10,856 nucleotides of DNA. Origin: Giesbergeria sp. GTDB taxonomy: Bacteria; Pseudomonadota; Gammaproteobacteria; Burkholderiales; Burkholderiaceae_C. The DNA is taken from the NCBI GenBank assembly GCA_017987055.1, contig JAGNUJ010000051.1, forward strand, positions 1-10,856, given 5' to 3'. This document shows, piece after piece, positions 5,801 through 10,856 of this stretch. The position numbers and the translations under genes were made by a program. A model generated the notes under the pieces. The model saw only the letters and a list, made by a program, of their open reading frames with translations, did no database searches and had not been told where the DNA came from. How positions within the stretch are numbered: position 1 is the first letter of the stretch; each line of letters opens with the position of its first letter.

Positions 5801-7266
5801 TGACCCGCCTGCGCGCTGAGTGGGCCCCCAGTATTCCGCGCGAACTGCTGGCCGGTGCCGTCGCCACTTTTGCGCTGATTCCCGAGGTGATTGCCTTCTC
5901 GTTTGTCGCCGGCGTCGATCCGTCGGTGGGGCTGTTTGCCTCGTTTGTCATCAGCATCGTGATTGCCTTTGCTGGCGCGCGCCCGGCGATGGTGTCGGCG
6001 GCCGCCGGCTCGGTGGCGCTGGTGGCCGCGCCGCTGGTGCAGTCGCACGGGCTGGAGTATTTGTTTGCCGCCGGGCTGCTGGCCGGCGCGGTGCAGGTGC
6101 TGTTTGGCCTGCTGCGGCTGGGGGTGCTGGTGAGGTTTGTCTCCAGCTCGGTGCGCACCGGTTTTGTCAACGCGCTGGCGATTTTGATTTTCTCGGCGCA
6201 ACTGCCGCATTTGCGCGGCGCCAGCAGCGCCACTTGGGCGATGTTGGCGCTGGGACTGGCGCTGATTTACGGCCTGCCGCGCCTTGGCGCATGGCTGGGC
6301 TGGCGCGCGCTGACGGCGATTCCGTCGCCGCTGATTTGCGTGCTGGTGCTGAGCGTGCTCGCGTCGGCATGGGGCTTGGGTTTGCCCACGGTGGCCGACT
6401 TGGGCCAGTTGCCCGACACGCTGCCGCTGTTTGGCCTGCCCGAAGTGCCGCTGTCGCTGCAAACGCTGCAAGTCATTGCCCTGCCGGCGTTGGCGATAGC
6501 GATGGTCGGTCTGCTCGAATCGGTGTTGACCGCCGCCGTGGTCGATGAGCTGACCGACACCCCCAGCAACAAAAACCGCGAATGCTCCGGCCTGGGGCTG
6601 GCCAATATCGCCGCCAGCTGCTTTGGCGGCATTGCCGGCTGCGGCATGATTGGCCAAGCCGTCGGCAACGTCAAATACGGCGGGCGCGGGCGCTTATCGA
6701 CGCTGTTCGCTGGCGTGTTTTTGCTGATTTTGATGGTGCTGCTGAAACCGTGGATGGCGCAGGTGCCGGTGATTGCGCTGGTCGCCATCATGGTGATGGT
6801 GTCGGCAGAAACCTTTGATTGGAAGTCGCTGCGCGCGCTGGTGCGCCACCCGCGCCTGTCCAGTGCCGCCATGCTGGCGACGGTGGCCGTCACGCTGGCC
6901 AGCCACAACTTGGCGGCGGGCGTGGCCGTCGGCGTGCTGCTGAGCGGCGTGTTCTTTGCCGTCAAGGTGTCGCAAATGCTGCAGGTGCGCTGCATGGACG
7001 ACGACTTGGCTGGTACCCGCGTTTGGCAGGTCAGCGGTCAGGTGTTTTTCGCCTCCGCCGATGCGTTTGTCGAGGCGTTTGACGTGCTCGGCGCTGAGCA
7101 CCGGCGCGTGACCATCGACGTTGCGCACGCGCATTTTTGGGACATTACGGCGGTGGGCGCGCTGGACAAAGTGGTGCAGCGCCTGCGCCACCACGGCTGC
7201 ACGGTCGAAGTGCTGGGGCTCAATACCGCTAGCGCGGTGTTGATGGAGCGGGCCGGGGCGCGCTGA
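5788..7266 (+). CDS. SulP-family anion transporter with C-terminal STAS domain
   Basis: A 492-residue inner-membrane protein of the SLC26/SulP family. Residues about 1-395 hold the transmembrane transport domain: the start IPRELLAGAVATFALIPEVIAFSFVAGVDPSVGLF is the family entry motif, followed by GARPAMVSAAAGSVALV and further hydrophobic helices to about residue 393. Residues about 408-490 form a STAS domain, with HFWDITAVGALDKVV matching the D-(I/L)-(S/T) loop. It resembles the shorter YbaR-type bacterial members more than classic sulfate carriers. Substrate is undefined: sulfate, bicarbonate and dicarboxylates all occur in the family. The start is TTG 5788, preceded by AGAGG supplied by a dispersed repeat. 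The 3' end overlaps the convergent pncC fusion by 38 bases. Confidence 0.92.
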   Translation: MTDILTRLRAEWAPSIPRELLAGAVATFALIPEVIAFSFVAGVDPSVGLFASFVISIVIAFAGARPAMVSAAAGSVALVAAPLVQSHGLEYLFAAGLLAGAVQVLFGLLRLGVLVRFVSSSVRTGFVNALAILIFSAQLPHLRGASSATWAMLALGLALIYGLPRLGAWLGWRALTAIPSPLICVLVLSVLASAWGLGLPTVADLGQLPDTLPLFGLPEVPLSLQTLQVIALPALAIAMVGLLESVLTAAVVDELTDTPSNKNRECSGLGLANIAASCFGGIAGCGMIGQAVGNVKYGGRGRLSTLFAGVFLLILMVLLKPWMAQVPVIALVAIMVMVSAETFDWKSLRALVRHPRLSSAAMLATVAVTLASHNLAAGVAVGVLLSGVFFAVKVSQMLQVRCMDDDLAGTRVWQVSGQVFFASADAFVEAFDVLGAEHRRVTIDVAHAHFWDITAVGALDKVVQRLRHHGCTVEVLGLNTASAVLMERAGAR

Positions 7267-8893
7267 GGCTGGCCGGCGCAACGCCCTCGCCGTCAAAGCA
7301 AACCCGGTTGCGCCCGCCGGTCTTGGCTTGGTACATGGCGGCATCGGCTTTGTCGATGAGGGCGTTGGATTCGGTGTCGTGGTGGCTAAACAGCACGGCG
7401 CCAATGCTGGCTGAGCCGTGGTGCTCTACCGTGGTGGCCGGCGGGTCGTCGCCCGAGAGGGCGATGTGGTAGGGCTGTGCCAACAGGGCGCGTATTTTTT
7501 CGGCAATCGCTGCCGCTTGCTCGTGGGCTTGGGCGCGCTCAGGGCTGAGCGTGCTCAGCAGCACCACAAATTCATCGCCGCCAAAACGCGCCACGGTGTC
7601 GATGTGGTGGCGCACGCCGGCTTTGAGCCGCCGGCCCACTTCGATCAGCAGCAGGTCGCCCGCGCCGTGGCCGTGGGTGTCGTTGAGGTGCTTGAAGTTG
7701 TCTAAATCCAAAAACAGCAAGCCACCGTAGTCGTGCTGGCGCTGGCAGGCGTGCAGGGTTTGGTTCAGGTGCTCGATCAGCAGGCGGCGGTTGGCCAGCT
7801 GCGTCAGCGGGTCGTAGAACGCCAAGTCGTGGACTTCGTCTTGCAGCAGTTTGCGCTCGGTGGTTTCGCGGGTGATGCCGTGGTAGCCCATGATGGCACC
7901 TTGCGCATTGCGGTCGGGCTTGGCCAGCACTTCGCCCCAGATCAGCCGGCCATCTTTGCAGCGGTGCTGCACTTCAAAGATTGAAAAACCCGTCGGCGTG
8001 CCGCTGGCTTCAGCAAGGCTGCGGGCTTGCATTTTTTGCTGGACGATGGCGATGCCCTCGTCGGTGAACATCTCAAACACATGGTGCCCCAGCACCTCTT
8101 CGGCTTTGTAGCCGCGCATCCGCTCGTCGGCCGGGCTGATGTAGGTGATGTGCAGGTTGCTGTCGGTTTGCCACAGCACGTCCAGCGTGTCATCGGTCAG
8201 CTGGCGGTAGAGCTTTTCTTTTTTGTTCAGGGTCTGCAGCAGGTCTTCCAGCTGCATTTGCAGCGCTTGGTTCTGGACGATCAGGCGCTGCAGCGTGCTG
8301 GTTTGGGTTGGCGTTCGGGTCGGTAGGGGGTTGCCGGCTGGGGTGTCGGCGGGCGGCGCTGGCTGCGCTAGCCACGCTGCCAGCCGCTCCAGCGCGTGGC
8401 GCAGCGCGGCTTGGCGCACAGCGGCCCGGTCGCCGGCAAAGTACATCACTTCGCTGCGTATCTGCTCGCCAACGCACCAGCCAAACCACACCGTGCCGAC
8501 GGGTTTGTCGGTGCTGGCACCCGTGGGCCCAGCGATGCCGGTGACGGCGATGCTGACCTGAGCGTGCGTGTTGACCAGCGCGCCTTCGGCCATCGAGCGC
8601 ACCACGGCTTCGCTGACGGCGCCGCGCGCGGCGATCAGGGCGGCGGGCACGCCCAGCAGTTCGGTTTTGGCGGCGTTGGAGTAGCTGACCAAGCCGCGCT
8701 CAAACCACTGGCTCGACCCGGCCACATCGGTGCAGGCGGCGGCAATCAGGCCGCCGGTGCAGCTCTCGGCGGTGGCCAGCATCCAGCCCCGGGCCAGCAA
8801 TTGGGCTGAAATAACAGCCAAATCGGCTTCTAGCCCAATAGATACGTGCGGTTGCAGCTCTTGTTTTGGGAGTGATGTTGCGGGCGGGGTCAC
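7229..8893 (-). CDS. Fusion protein: PncC (CinA C-terminal) NMN amidohydrolase, coiled coil, PAS and GGDEF diguanylate cyclase
   Basis: One uninterrupted frame of 554 residues from the GTG at 8893, which overlaps the pgpA stop as GTGA with GGAG three bases upstream. An ATG at 8938 would add 15 residues. Residues 22-175 are a complete PncC domain: TAESCTGG with the expected nucleophile S44, FERGLVSYSNAAK, GAVSEAVV and TGIAGPTGASTDKPVGTVWFG. This domain deamidates NMN to nicotinate mononucleotide in NAD salvage. A Pro/Thr linker, then a coiled coil (200-233), a PAS domain (about 230-350, with ISPADERMRGYKAEEVLG and a PAC-like end) and a GGDEF domain (356-533) follow. The cyclase has the metal site D396 in FLDLDNFK and an intact GGDEF (438-442), so it should be active. 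The inhibitory-site position reads HHID rather than RxxD. PncC is normally a separate ~165-residue protein. Third gene of thiL-pgpA-pncC. Confidence 0.9.
   Translation of the reverse strand: MTPPATSLPKQELQPHVSIGLEADLAVISAQLLARGWMLATAESCTGGLIAAACTDVAGSSQWFERGLVSYSNAAKTELLGVPAALIAARGAVSEAVVRSMAEGALVNTHAQVSIAVTGIAGPTGASTDKPVGTVWFGWCVGEQIRSEVMYFAGDRAAVRQAALRHALERLAAWLAQPAPPADTPAGNPLPTRTPTQTSTLQRLIVQNQALQMQLEDLLQTLNKKEKLYRQLTDDTLDVLWQTDSNLHITYISPADERMRGYKAEEVLGHHVFEMFTDEGIAIVQQKMQARSLAEASGTPTGFSIFEVQHRCKDGRLIWGEVLAKPDRNAQGAIMGYHGITRETTERKLLQDEVHDLAFYDPLTQLANRRLLIEHLNQTLHACQRQHDYGGLLFLDLDNFKHLNDTHGHGAGDLLLIEVGRRLKAGVRHHIDTVARFGGDEFVVLLSTLSPERAQAHEQAAAIAEKIRALLAQPYHIALSGDDPPATTVEHHGSASIGAVLFSHHDTESNALIDKADAAMYQAKTGGRNRVCFDGEGVAPASLSAPRPAPSTPR
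8809..8859 (-). repeat. Dispersed 51-base element, copy inside the pncC fusion gene (sense)
   Basis: On minus it reads AGCTGCAACCGC, ten variable bases, then TGGGCTAGAAGC, and continues with ATTTGGCTG, matching the copy at 5750-5800 at 39 of 51 positions. It encodes about residues 12-29 of the fusion: the linker and the start of the first PncC helix. The arms are more decayed than in the other copies. Confidence 0.65.
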
Positions 8894-9465
8894 ATGCTCC
8901 AAAAGAACCTCCAGACGGCGATCACCAGCAGGGTGCAAAACGCCGCGACAAAGTCGTCAAACAAAATCCCCCAGCCGCCGCGCCAGCCAAAGCCTTTGAA
9001 GCTACGGTCGGCCCAAGCCACCGGGCCGGGTTTGACGGCGTCAAAAAAACGAAACAGCCCAAAGGCGATCAACTGGCCGCCAAAGCCCATCGGCATCGCC
9101 AGCCACAGCACCAGCCAAAAGGCGACGATTTCGTCCCAGACGACCGGGCCGGGGTCGGAGATGCGCATGTTTTGCGCGGTGACGGTGCAGGCCCACCAGC
9201 CGCCCAGCGTGCTGAGCAAGATGATGATGCCGATGCGCGCTGGGTCCAAGTGCTCTAGCAGCAGCACATAAGTCAGCCAGCCCCACAGCGTGCCCACCGT
9301 GCCGGGGGCAACCCGGCTCAGGCCGCTGCCAAAGCCCAGCGCAATGCAGTGCGCCGGGTGGAATAGGAGAAAGCGCAGGCTGGGGCGGGTGATCGGCGGC
9401 GCTGGGGTGGCTGCGGTGGGCGCGCTGGGCGCGTCGCTCGATGGGTCGGCGGGGGAGCTGTGCAT
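8890..9465 (-). CDS. pgpA: Phosphatidylglycerophosphatase A
   Basis: PgpA removes phosphate from phosphatidylglycerophosphate to give phosphatidylglycerol, at the inner membrane. The 191-residue protein shows the family motifs in order: GFGSGLSRVAPGTVGTL (44-60), DPGPVVWDE (104-112), FDAVKPGPV (141-149) and GGWGILFDD (163-171), the acidic residues being the presumed metal ligands. Hydrophobic segments lie near 62-87, 110-138 and 168-187. The first 28 residues (Pro, Ala and Ser rich) extend beyond the E. coli protein and may be disordered, or the true start may lie further in. The ATG at 9465 has no clear Shine-Dalgarno. thiL ends 44 bases upstream, and the pncC fusion begins within the stop codon, so all three are probably co-transcribed. 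The thiL-pgpA pairing is common in proteobacteria. Confidence 0.95.
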   Translation of the reverse strand: MHSSPADPSSDAPSAPTAATPAPPITRPSLRFLLFHPAHCIALGFGSGLSRVAPGTVGTLWGWLTYVLLLEHLDPARIGIIILLSTLGGWWACTVTAQNMRISDPGPVVWDEIVAFWLVLWLAMPMGFGGQLIAFGLFRFFDAVKPGPVAWADRSFKGFGWRGGWGILFDDFVAAFCTLLVIAVWRFFWSM

Positions 9466-9509
9466 GGCGCTGATTCTAGGAGTCGGCGCTTGCAGGCAAC
9501 TTAACTGTC

Positions 9510-10499
9510 TTAGGCGAAGTGATCGAACGAGGCGTAGTGCTGCTGCGCCAGCGGTTGGCCGTGCGCGTCCGTCAGGCGCAGACCGGGCGCGGCTTCGATA
9601 TGGCCGATGCGCGTCACCGGCGTGGCGCTGGCCAGCGCGGCGGCGGCGACGTCAGCGCGGTGCGCCACAGGGGCGGTGAAGGCCAGCTCATAGTCGTCGC
9701 CACCGGCCAGCGTGCATTGGTGTCGCAGTTCGGTTGAAAGTTTGGCATCAAATTGGCCTGTAGCGCTGATGCAGCCTGCGCTAGCAGCTAGCAAATCAAT
9801 AGTGATCGAGGTGTCGATGCACGCCCCCACGCCCGAGGCGCGCAGGATGTGGCCGAGGTCGCCCAGCAGACCGTCGCTGATGTCGATGGCGCTGTGCGCC
9901 ACGCCGCGCAGCGCTTGGCCCAAAGCGACGCGCGGGGTGGGCGCTTCGAGGCGTTGGCGCGTGGCGGCCAGTATGTCCGGTGCCAGCGTGATGCGCCCTT
10001 GCAGCGCTTCAAGCGCCAAGCGCGCGTCGCCCAGCGTGCCGCTGACGTAGATGTCGTCGCCGACCTGCGCGCCGCTGCGCAGCAGGGCTTGGCCGGCGGG
10101 CGCTTCGCCCAGCACGGTGATGCAGATGTTGAGCGGCCCTTGCGTGGTGTCGCCGCCCACCAGCTCGCAGCCGTGGGCGTCGGCCAGCGCCAGCAGACCG
10201 CGCGCAAATGGGTCAAGCCATGCGGCATCGATGTGCGGCAGTGCCAGCGCCAGCGTGCAAGCCAGTGGGCGCGCGCCGCAGGCGGCCAAGTCGCTCAGGT
10301 TGACCGCCAGCGCTTTGTGGCCGAGGCGCTCGGGGTCGGTGTCGGCAAAAAAGTGGCGACCCTCGACCAGCATATCGCTCGATACCGCCAGCTGCATCCC
10401 CGGCGTAGGTGCCAGCAGCGCGCAGTCATCGCCCACGCCCAACACGGCATGGCGCACCGGGCGCTCGAAATAGCGGGCAATCAGGTCAAATTCACCCAT
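9510..10499 (-). CDS. thiL: Thiamine-monophosphate kinase
   Basis: ThiL phosphorylates thiamine monophosphate to thiamine diphosphate, the active cofactor, in the cytoplasm. The 329-residue protein matches the usual length and shows the PurM/AIR-synthase-like family motifs: GVGDDCALL (21-29), VSSDMLVEGRHF (39-50), HKALAVNLSDLAACGARP (61-78), LVGGDTTQGPL (113-123), GDDIYVSGTLGDA (147-159), AIDISDGLLGDLGHIL (204-219) and AGGDDYELAF (265-274). The ATG start at 10499 leads straight into the family's MGEFDLIARYF; no strong ribosome binding site is seen. A dispersed repeat encodes residues 237-254, a loop between the DISDG helix region and the GGDDYE motif, where the family varies in length. First gene of the thiL-pgpA-pncC fusion cluster. 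No thiamine riboswitch is visible in the short upstream region. Confidence 0.96.
   Translation of the reverse strand: MGEFDLIARYFERPVRHAVLGVGDDCALLAPTPGMQLAVSSDMLVEGRHFFADTDPERLGHKALAVNLSDLAACGARPLACTLALALPHIDAAWLDPFARGLLALADAHGCELVGGDTTQGPLNICITVLGEAPAGQALLRSGAQVGDDIYVSGTLGDARLALEALQGRITLAPDILAATRQRLEAPTPRVALGQALRGVAHSAIDISDGLLGDLGHILRASGVGACIDTSITIDLLAASAGCISATGQFDAKLSTELRHQCTLAGGDDYELAFTAPVAHRADVAAAALASATPVTRIGHIEAAPGLRLTDAHGQPLAQQHYASFDHFA
9739..9789 (-). repeat. Dispersed 51-base element, copy inside thiL (sense)
   Basis: On minus it reads AGCTGCTAGCGC, ten variable bases (AGGCTGCATC), then AGCGCTACAGGC and AATTTGATG. This copy keeps a perfect 6-base palindrome, TAGCGC with GCGCTA around an 11-base loop. 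It is in frame with thiL and has no stop, encoding roughly LAASAGCISATGQFDAK. Confidence 0.7.
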
Positions 10500-10523
10500 A
10501 TAAGAGCTTGCCAGTGCGCCGCT

Positions 10524-10661
10524 TTAGAGGCTGGCCAGCGCCTCGGCGCGCGTCTCAACCACGTTGAGGATGGCGAGAAAACCGCTGATGTCAAACACTT
10601 CGCGGATATGCGTTTGCACGACGATGTGAGCGTTAGCGGCGGTTTCGAGGGCGGTGGTCAT
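10524..10661 (-). pseudogene. Remnant of a STAS-domain (anti-sigma factor antagonist-like) gene
   Basis: A 45-residue minus-strand frame from ATG 10661 to TAA 10524. Its core HIREVFDISGFLAILNVVETRAEALASL matches the last helix and tail of SpoIIAA-type STAS proteins (typically VREVFxISGF, then IxxVxxTxEEAL). The first two thirds of a ~110-residue STAS protein are missing. In another minus frame just upstream (10664-10699) the sequence reads NGAAFVLDCQYF, which resembles the central STAS strand (VLDCSxxxYISSAGL), so an internal deletion plus frameshift is plausible. The right end of an IS200/IS605 element lies 70 bases upstream on the coding strand. It could instead be a short live peptide gene, since it has an ATG, but the tail-only match favours a broken gene. 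Confidence 0.5.
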
Positions 10662-10740
10662 GGGAAATATTGGCAGTCGAGGACAAATGCAGCGCCGTTG
10701 GAGGGGGGAGTGGGCAAAGATGCTTAAAAGTTGACATCCT

Positions 10741-10760
10741 CCCCGCCGTGAACGGCGGAG
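10741..10760 (-). other. Subterminal hairpin of the IS right end
   Basis: CCGCCG (10743-10748) pairs with CGGCGG (10753-10758) around a four-base loop, TGAA on + and TTCA on minus. On the minus strand RNA the stem extends by a U-G and a C-G pair. Such a foot hairpin is recognised by the Y1 transposase in IS200/IS605 elements and forms the last stem of the omega RNA. Confidence 0.65.
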
Positions 10761-10772
10761 ATTCCTACGGTG

Positions 10773-10856
10773 CTATGCATGAGAAACCTCACGCATAGTC
10801 GCTTCGGTGGGTTCCTGCTTCACAGAGGCTGGTTTCGCCCGGGTCTTGCGACCCCG
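10773..10856 (-). CDS. tnpB: C-terminal 27 codons of a TnpB-family RNA-guided nuclease, cut by the window edge
   Basis: On minus, a frame enters from the right edge and ends at TAG (10775-10773). It reads RGRKTRAKPASVKQEPTEA, then TMREVSHA. The basic tail with RKTRAKP followed by (V/M)KQEP is typical of the disordered C-terminus of IS200/IS605 TnpB proteins, after the RuvC and zinc-ribbon regions. TnpB is the RNA-guided DNA nuclease that helps these elements persist. The catalytic domains are outside the window, so activity cannot be judged. The stop codon lies inside a hairpin of the omega RNA, as expected when the guide RNA overlaps the gene's 3' end. Confidence 0.75.
   Translation of the reverse strand, partial: RGRKTRAKPASVKQEPTEATMREVSHA

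Larger units (their letters stand above)
10711..10856 (-). ncRNA. 3' part of the TnpB omega RNA with its flank-encoded guide
   Basis: In IS200/IS605 elements the omega RNA comes from the tnpB 3' end and right end, and its guide is the flanking host DNA. Two hairpins are visible on minus: CTATGC with GCATAG at 10773-10798 (an 11-base stem with one G-T pair and a GTTT loop, containing the tnpB stop) and the foot hairpin at 10741-10760. The scaffold would end at TCAA (10731), so the guide would start at 10730 and run down to about 10711: CTTTTAAGCATCTTTGCCCA. The 5' part of the RNA is beyond the window. The structure is seen; the function follows from the family. Confidence 0.55.
10731..10856 (-). 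mobile_element. Right end of an IS200/IS605-family element (continues beyond the window)
   Basis: The plus-strand stretch TTGACATCCTCCCCGCCG is the classic right-end signature of this family as it appears next to tnpB. On minus it ends TCAA at 10731, the type of tetranucleotide where the IS608 TnpA cuts the right end. The subterminal hairpin, the tnpB tail and the boundary all point the same way: the element enters from the right. No target duplication is expected in this family. The left end and any tnpA are outside the window. Confidence 0.8.

Noticed and set aside
5776..6657. Gln/Arg/His-rich minus-strand frame opposite the SulP gene
   Set aside because: Composition is typical of an antisense frame of hydrophobic codons; no motif and no ribosome binding site.
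8255..8257. Internal ATG at 8257 as the start of a separate diguanylate cyclase gene
   Set aside because: It has no Shine-Dalgarno and the frame is open through the PncC part; it would also cut into the coiled coil. Kept only as a possible secondary start.
10519..10540. TAGAGGCTG at 10524-10532 as another copy of the dispersed element
   Set aside because: Only nine bases match the right arm; the left arm (AGCTTGC) is at the wrong distance and the centre is seven bases short.
10500..10730. Thiamine (TPP) riboswitch before thiL
   Set aside because: The upstream bases lack the CTGAGA and ACC(T)GA core motifs and are occupied by the STAS remnant.
1..10856. CRISPR arrays, tRNA or rRNA genes, prophage genes, defence systems
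   Set aside because: No regularly spaced direct repeats, no tRNA-like cloverleaf and no rRNA stretch were seen; apart from the IS end, the gene content is housekeeping or metabolic.

Overview
The window looks like a stretch of chromosome from a GC-rich betaproteobacterium, most likely Burkholderiales and within that Comamonadaceae. The case rests on codon usage, on housekeeping pairings typical of the group (corC-lnt, thiL-pgpA-pncC), and on a dispersed palindromic element of a kind I recall from Comamonadaceae genomes. The family assignment is inference; no marker gene in the window fixes the genus.

Layout, left to right. Positions 2-154 hold the tail of a CoA-binding (YccU-like) protein on +. 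Convergent to it is the minus-strand pair corC (GTG start) and lnt, coupled by a TAATG stop/start overlap; this is the envelope/lipoprotein block. Upstream of corC come a long imperfect hairpin, a probable terminator and a minus-strand GNAT acetyltransferase. A 270-base divergent intergenic region (3586-3855) with inverted repeats and hairpins follows. The + strand then carries a metallo-beta-lactamase-fold hydrolase, a UPF0149/YecA-type protein with a C-terminal SEC-C zinc motif, and a SulP/STAS anion transporter with a TTG start. The transporter meets, tail to tail with a 38-base overlap, the minus-strand cluster thiL, pgpA and a fused pncC gene. The right end holds a remnant of a STAS-domain gene and then the right end of an IS200/IS605-family element: the last 27 codons of tnpB plus the 3' part of its omega RNA.

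Three things stand out. First, the pncC (CinA C-terminal) gene in the thiL-pgpA cluster does not end after its usual ~165 residues. It continues in one open frame through a coiled coil, a PAS domain and a GGDEF diguanylate cyclase domain, joining an NMN-deamidating module to a c-di-GMP-synthesising module. Second, a 51-base element (conserved arms AGCTGCTAGCGC and AGGGCTAGAGGC around a variable 10-base centre) occurs four times. It lies inside lnt, thiL and the pncC fusion in different frames or orientations without breaking them, and once just before the SulP gene, where it supplies the Shine-Dalgarno and start codon. Third, the IS200/IS605 end lets one read off the expected omega RNA scaffold hairpins and its flank-encoded guide.

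How the genes fit together: thiL (thiamine diphosphate synthesis), pgpA (phosphatidylglycerol synthesis) and the pncC fusion (pyridine nucleotide salvage plus signalling) look like one transcription unit. So do corC and lnt. The hydrolase, UPF0149 protein and transporter run in one direction with gaps of about 60 bases and may be co-transcribed, though nothing in their families links their functions.
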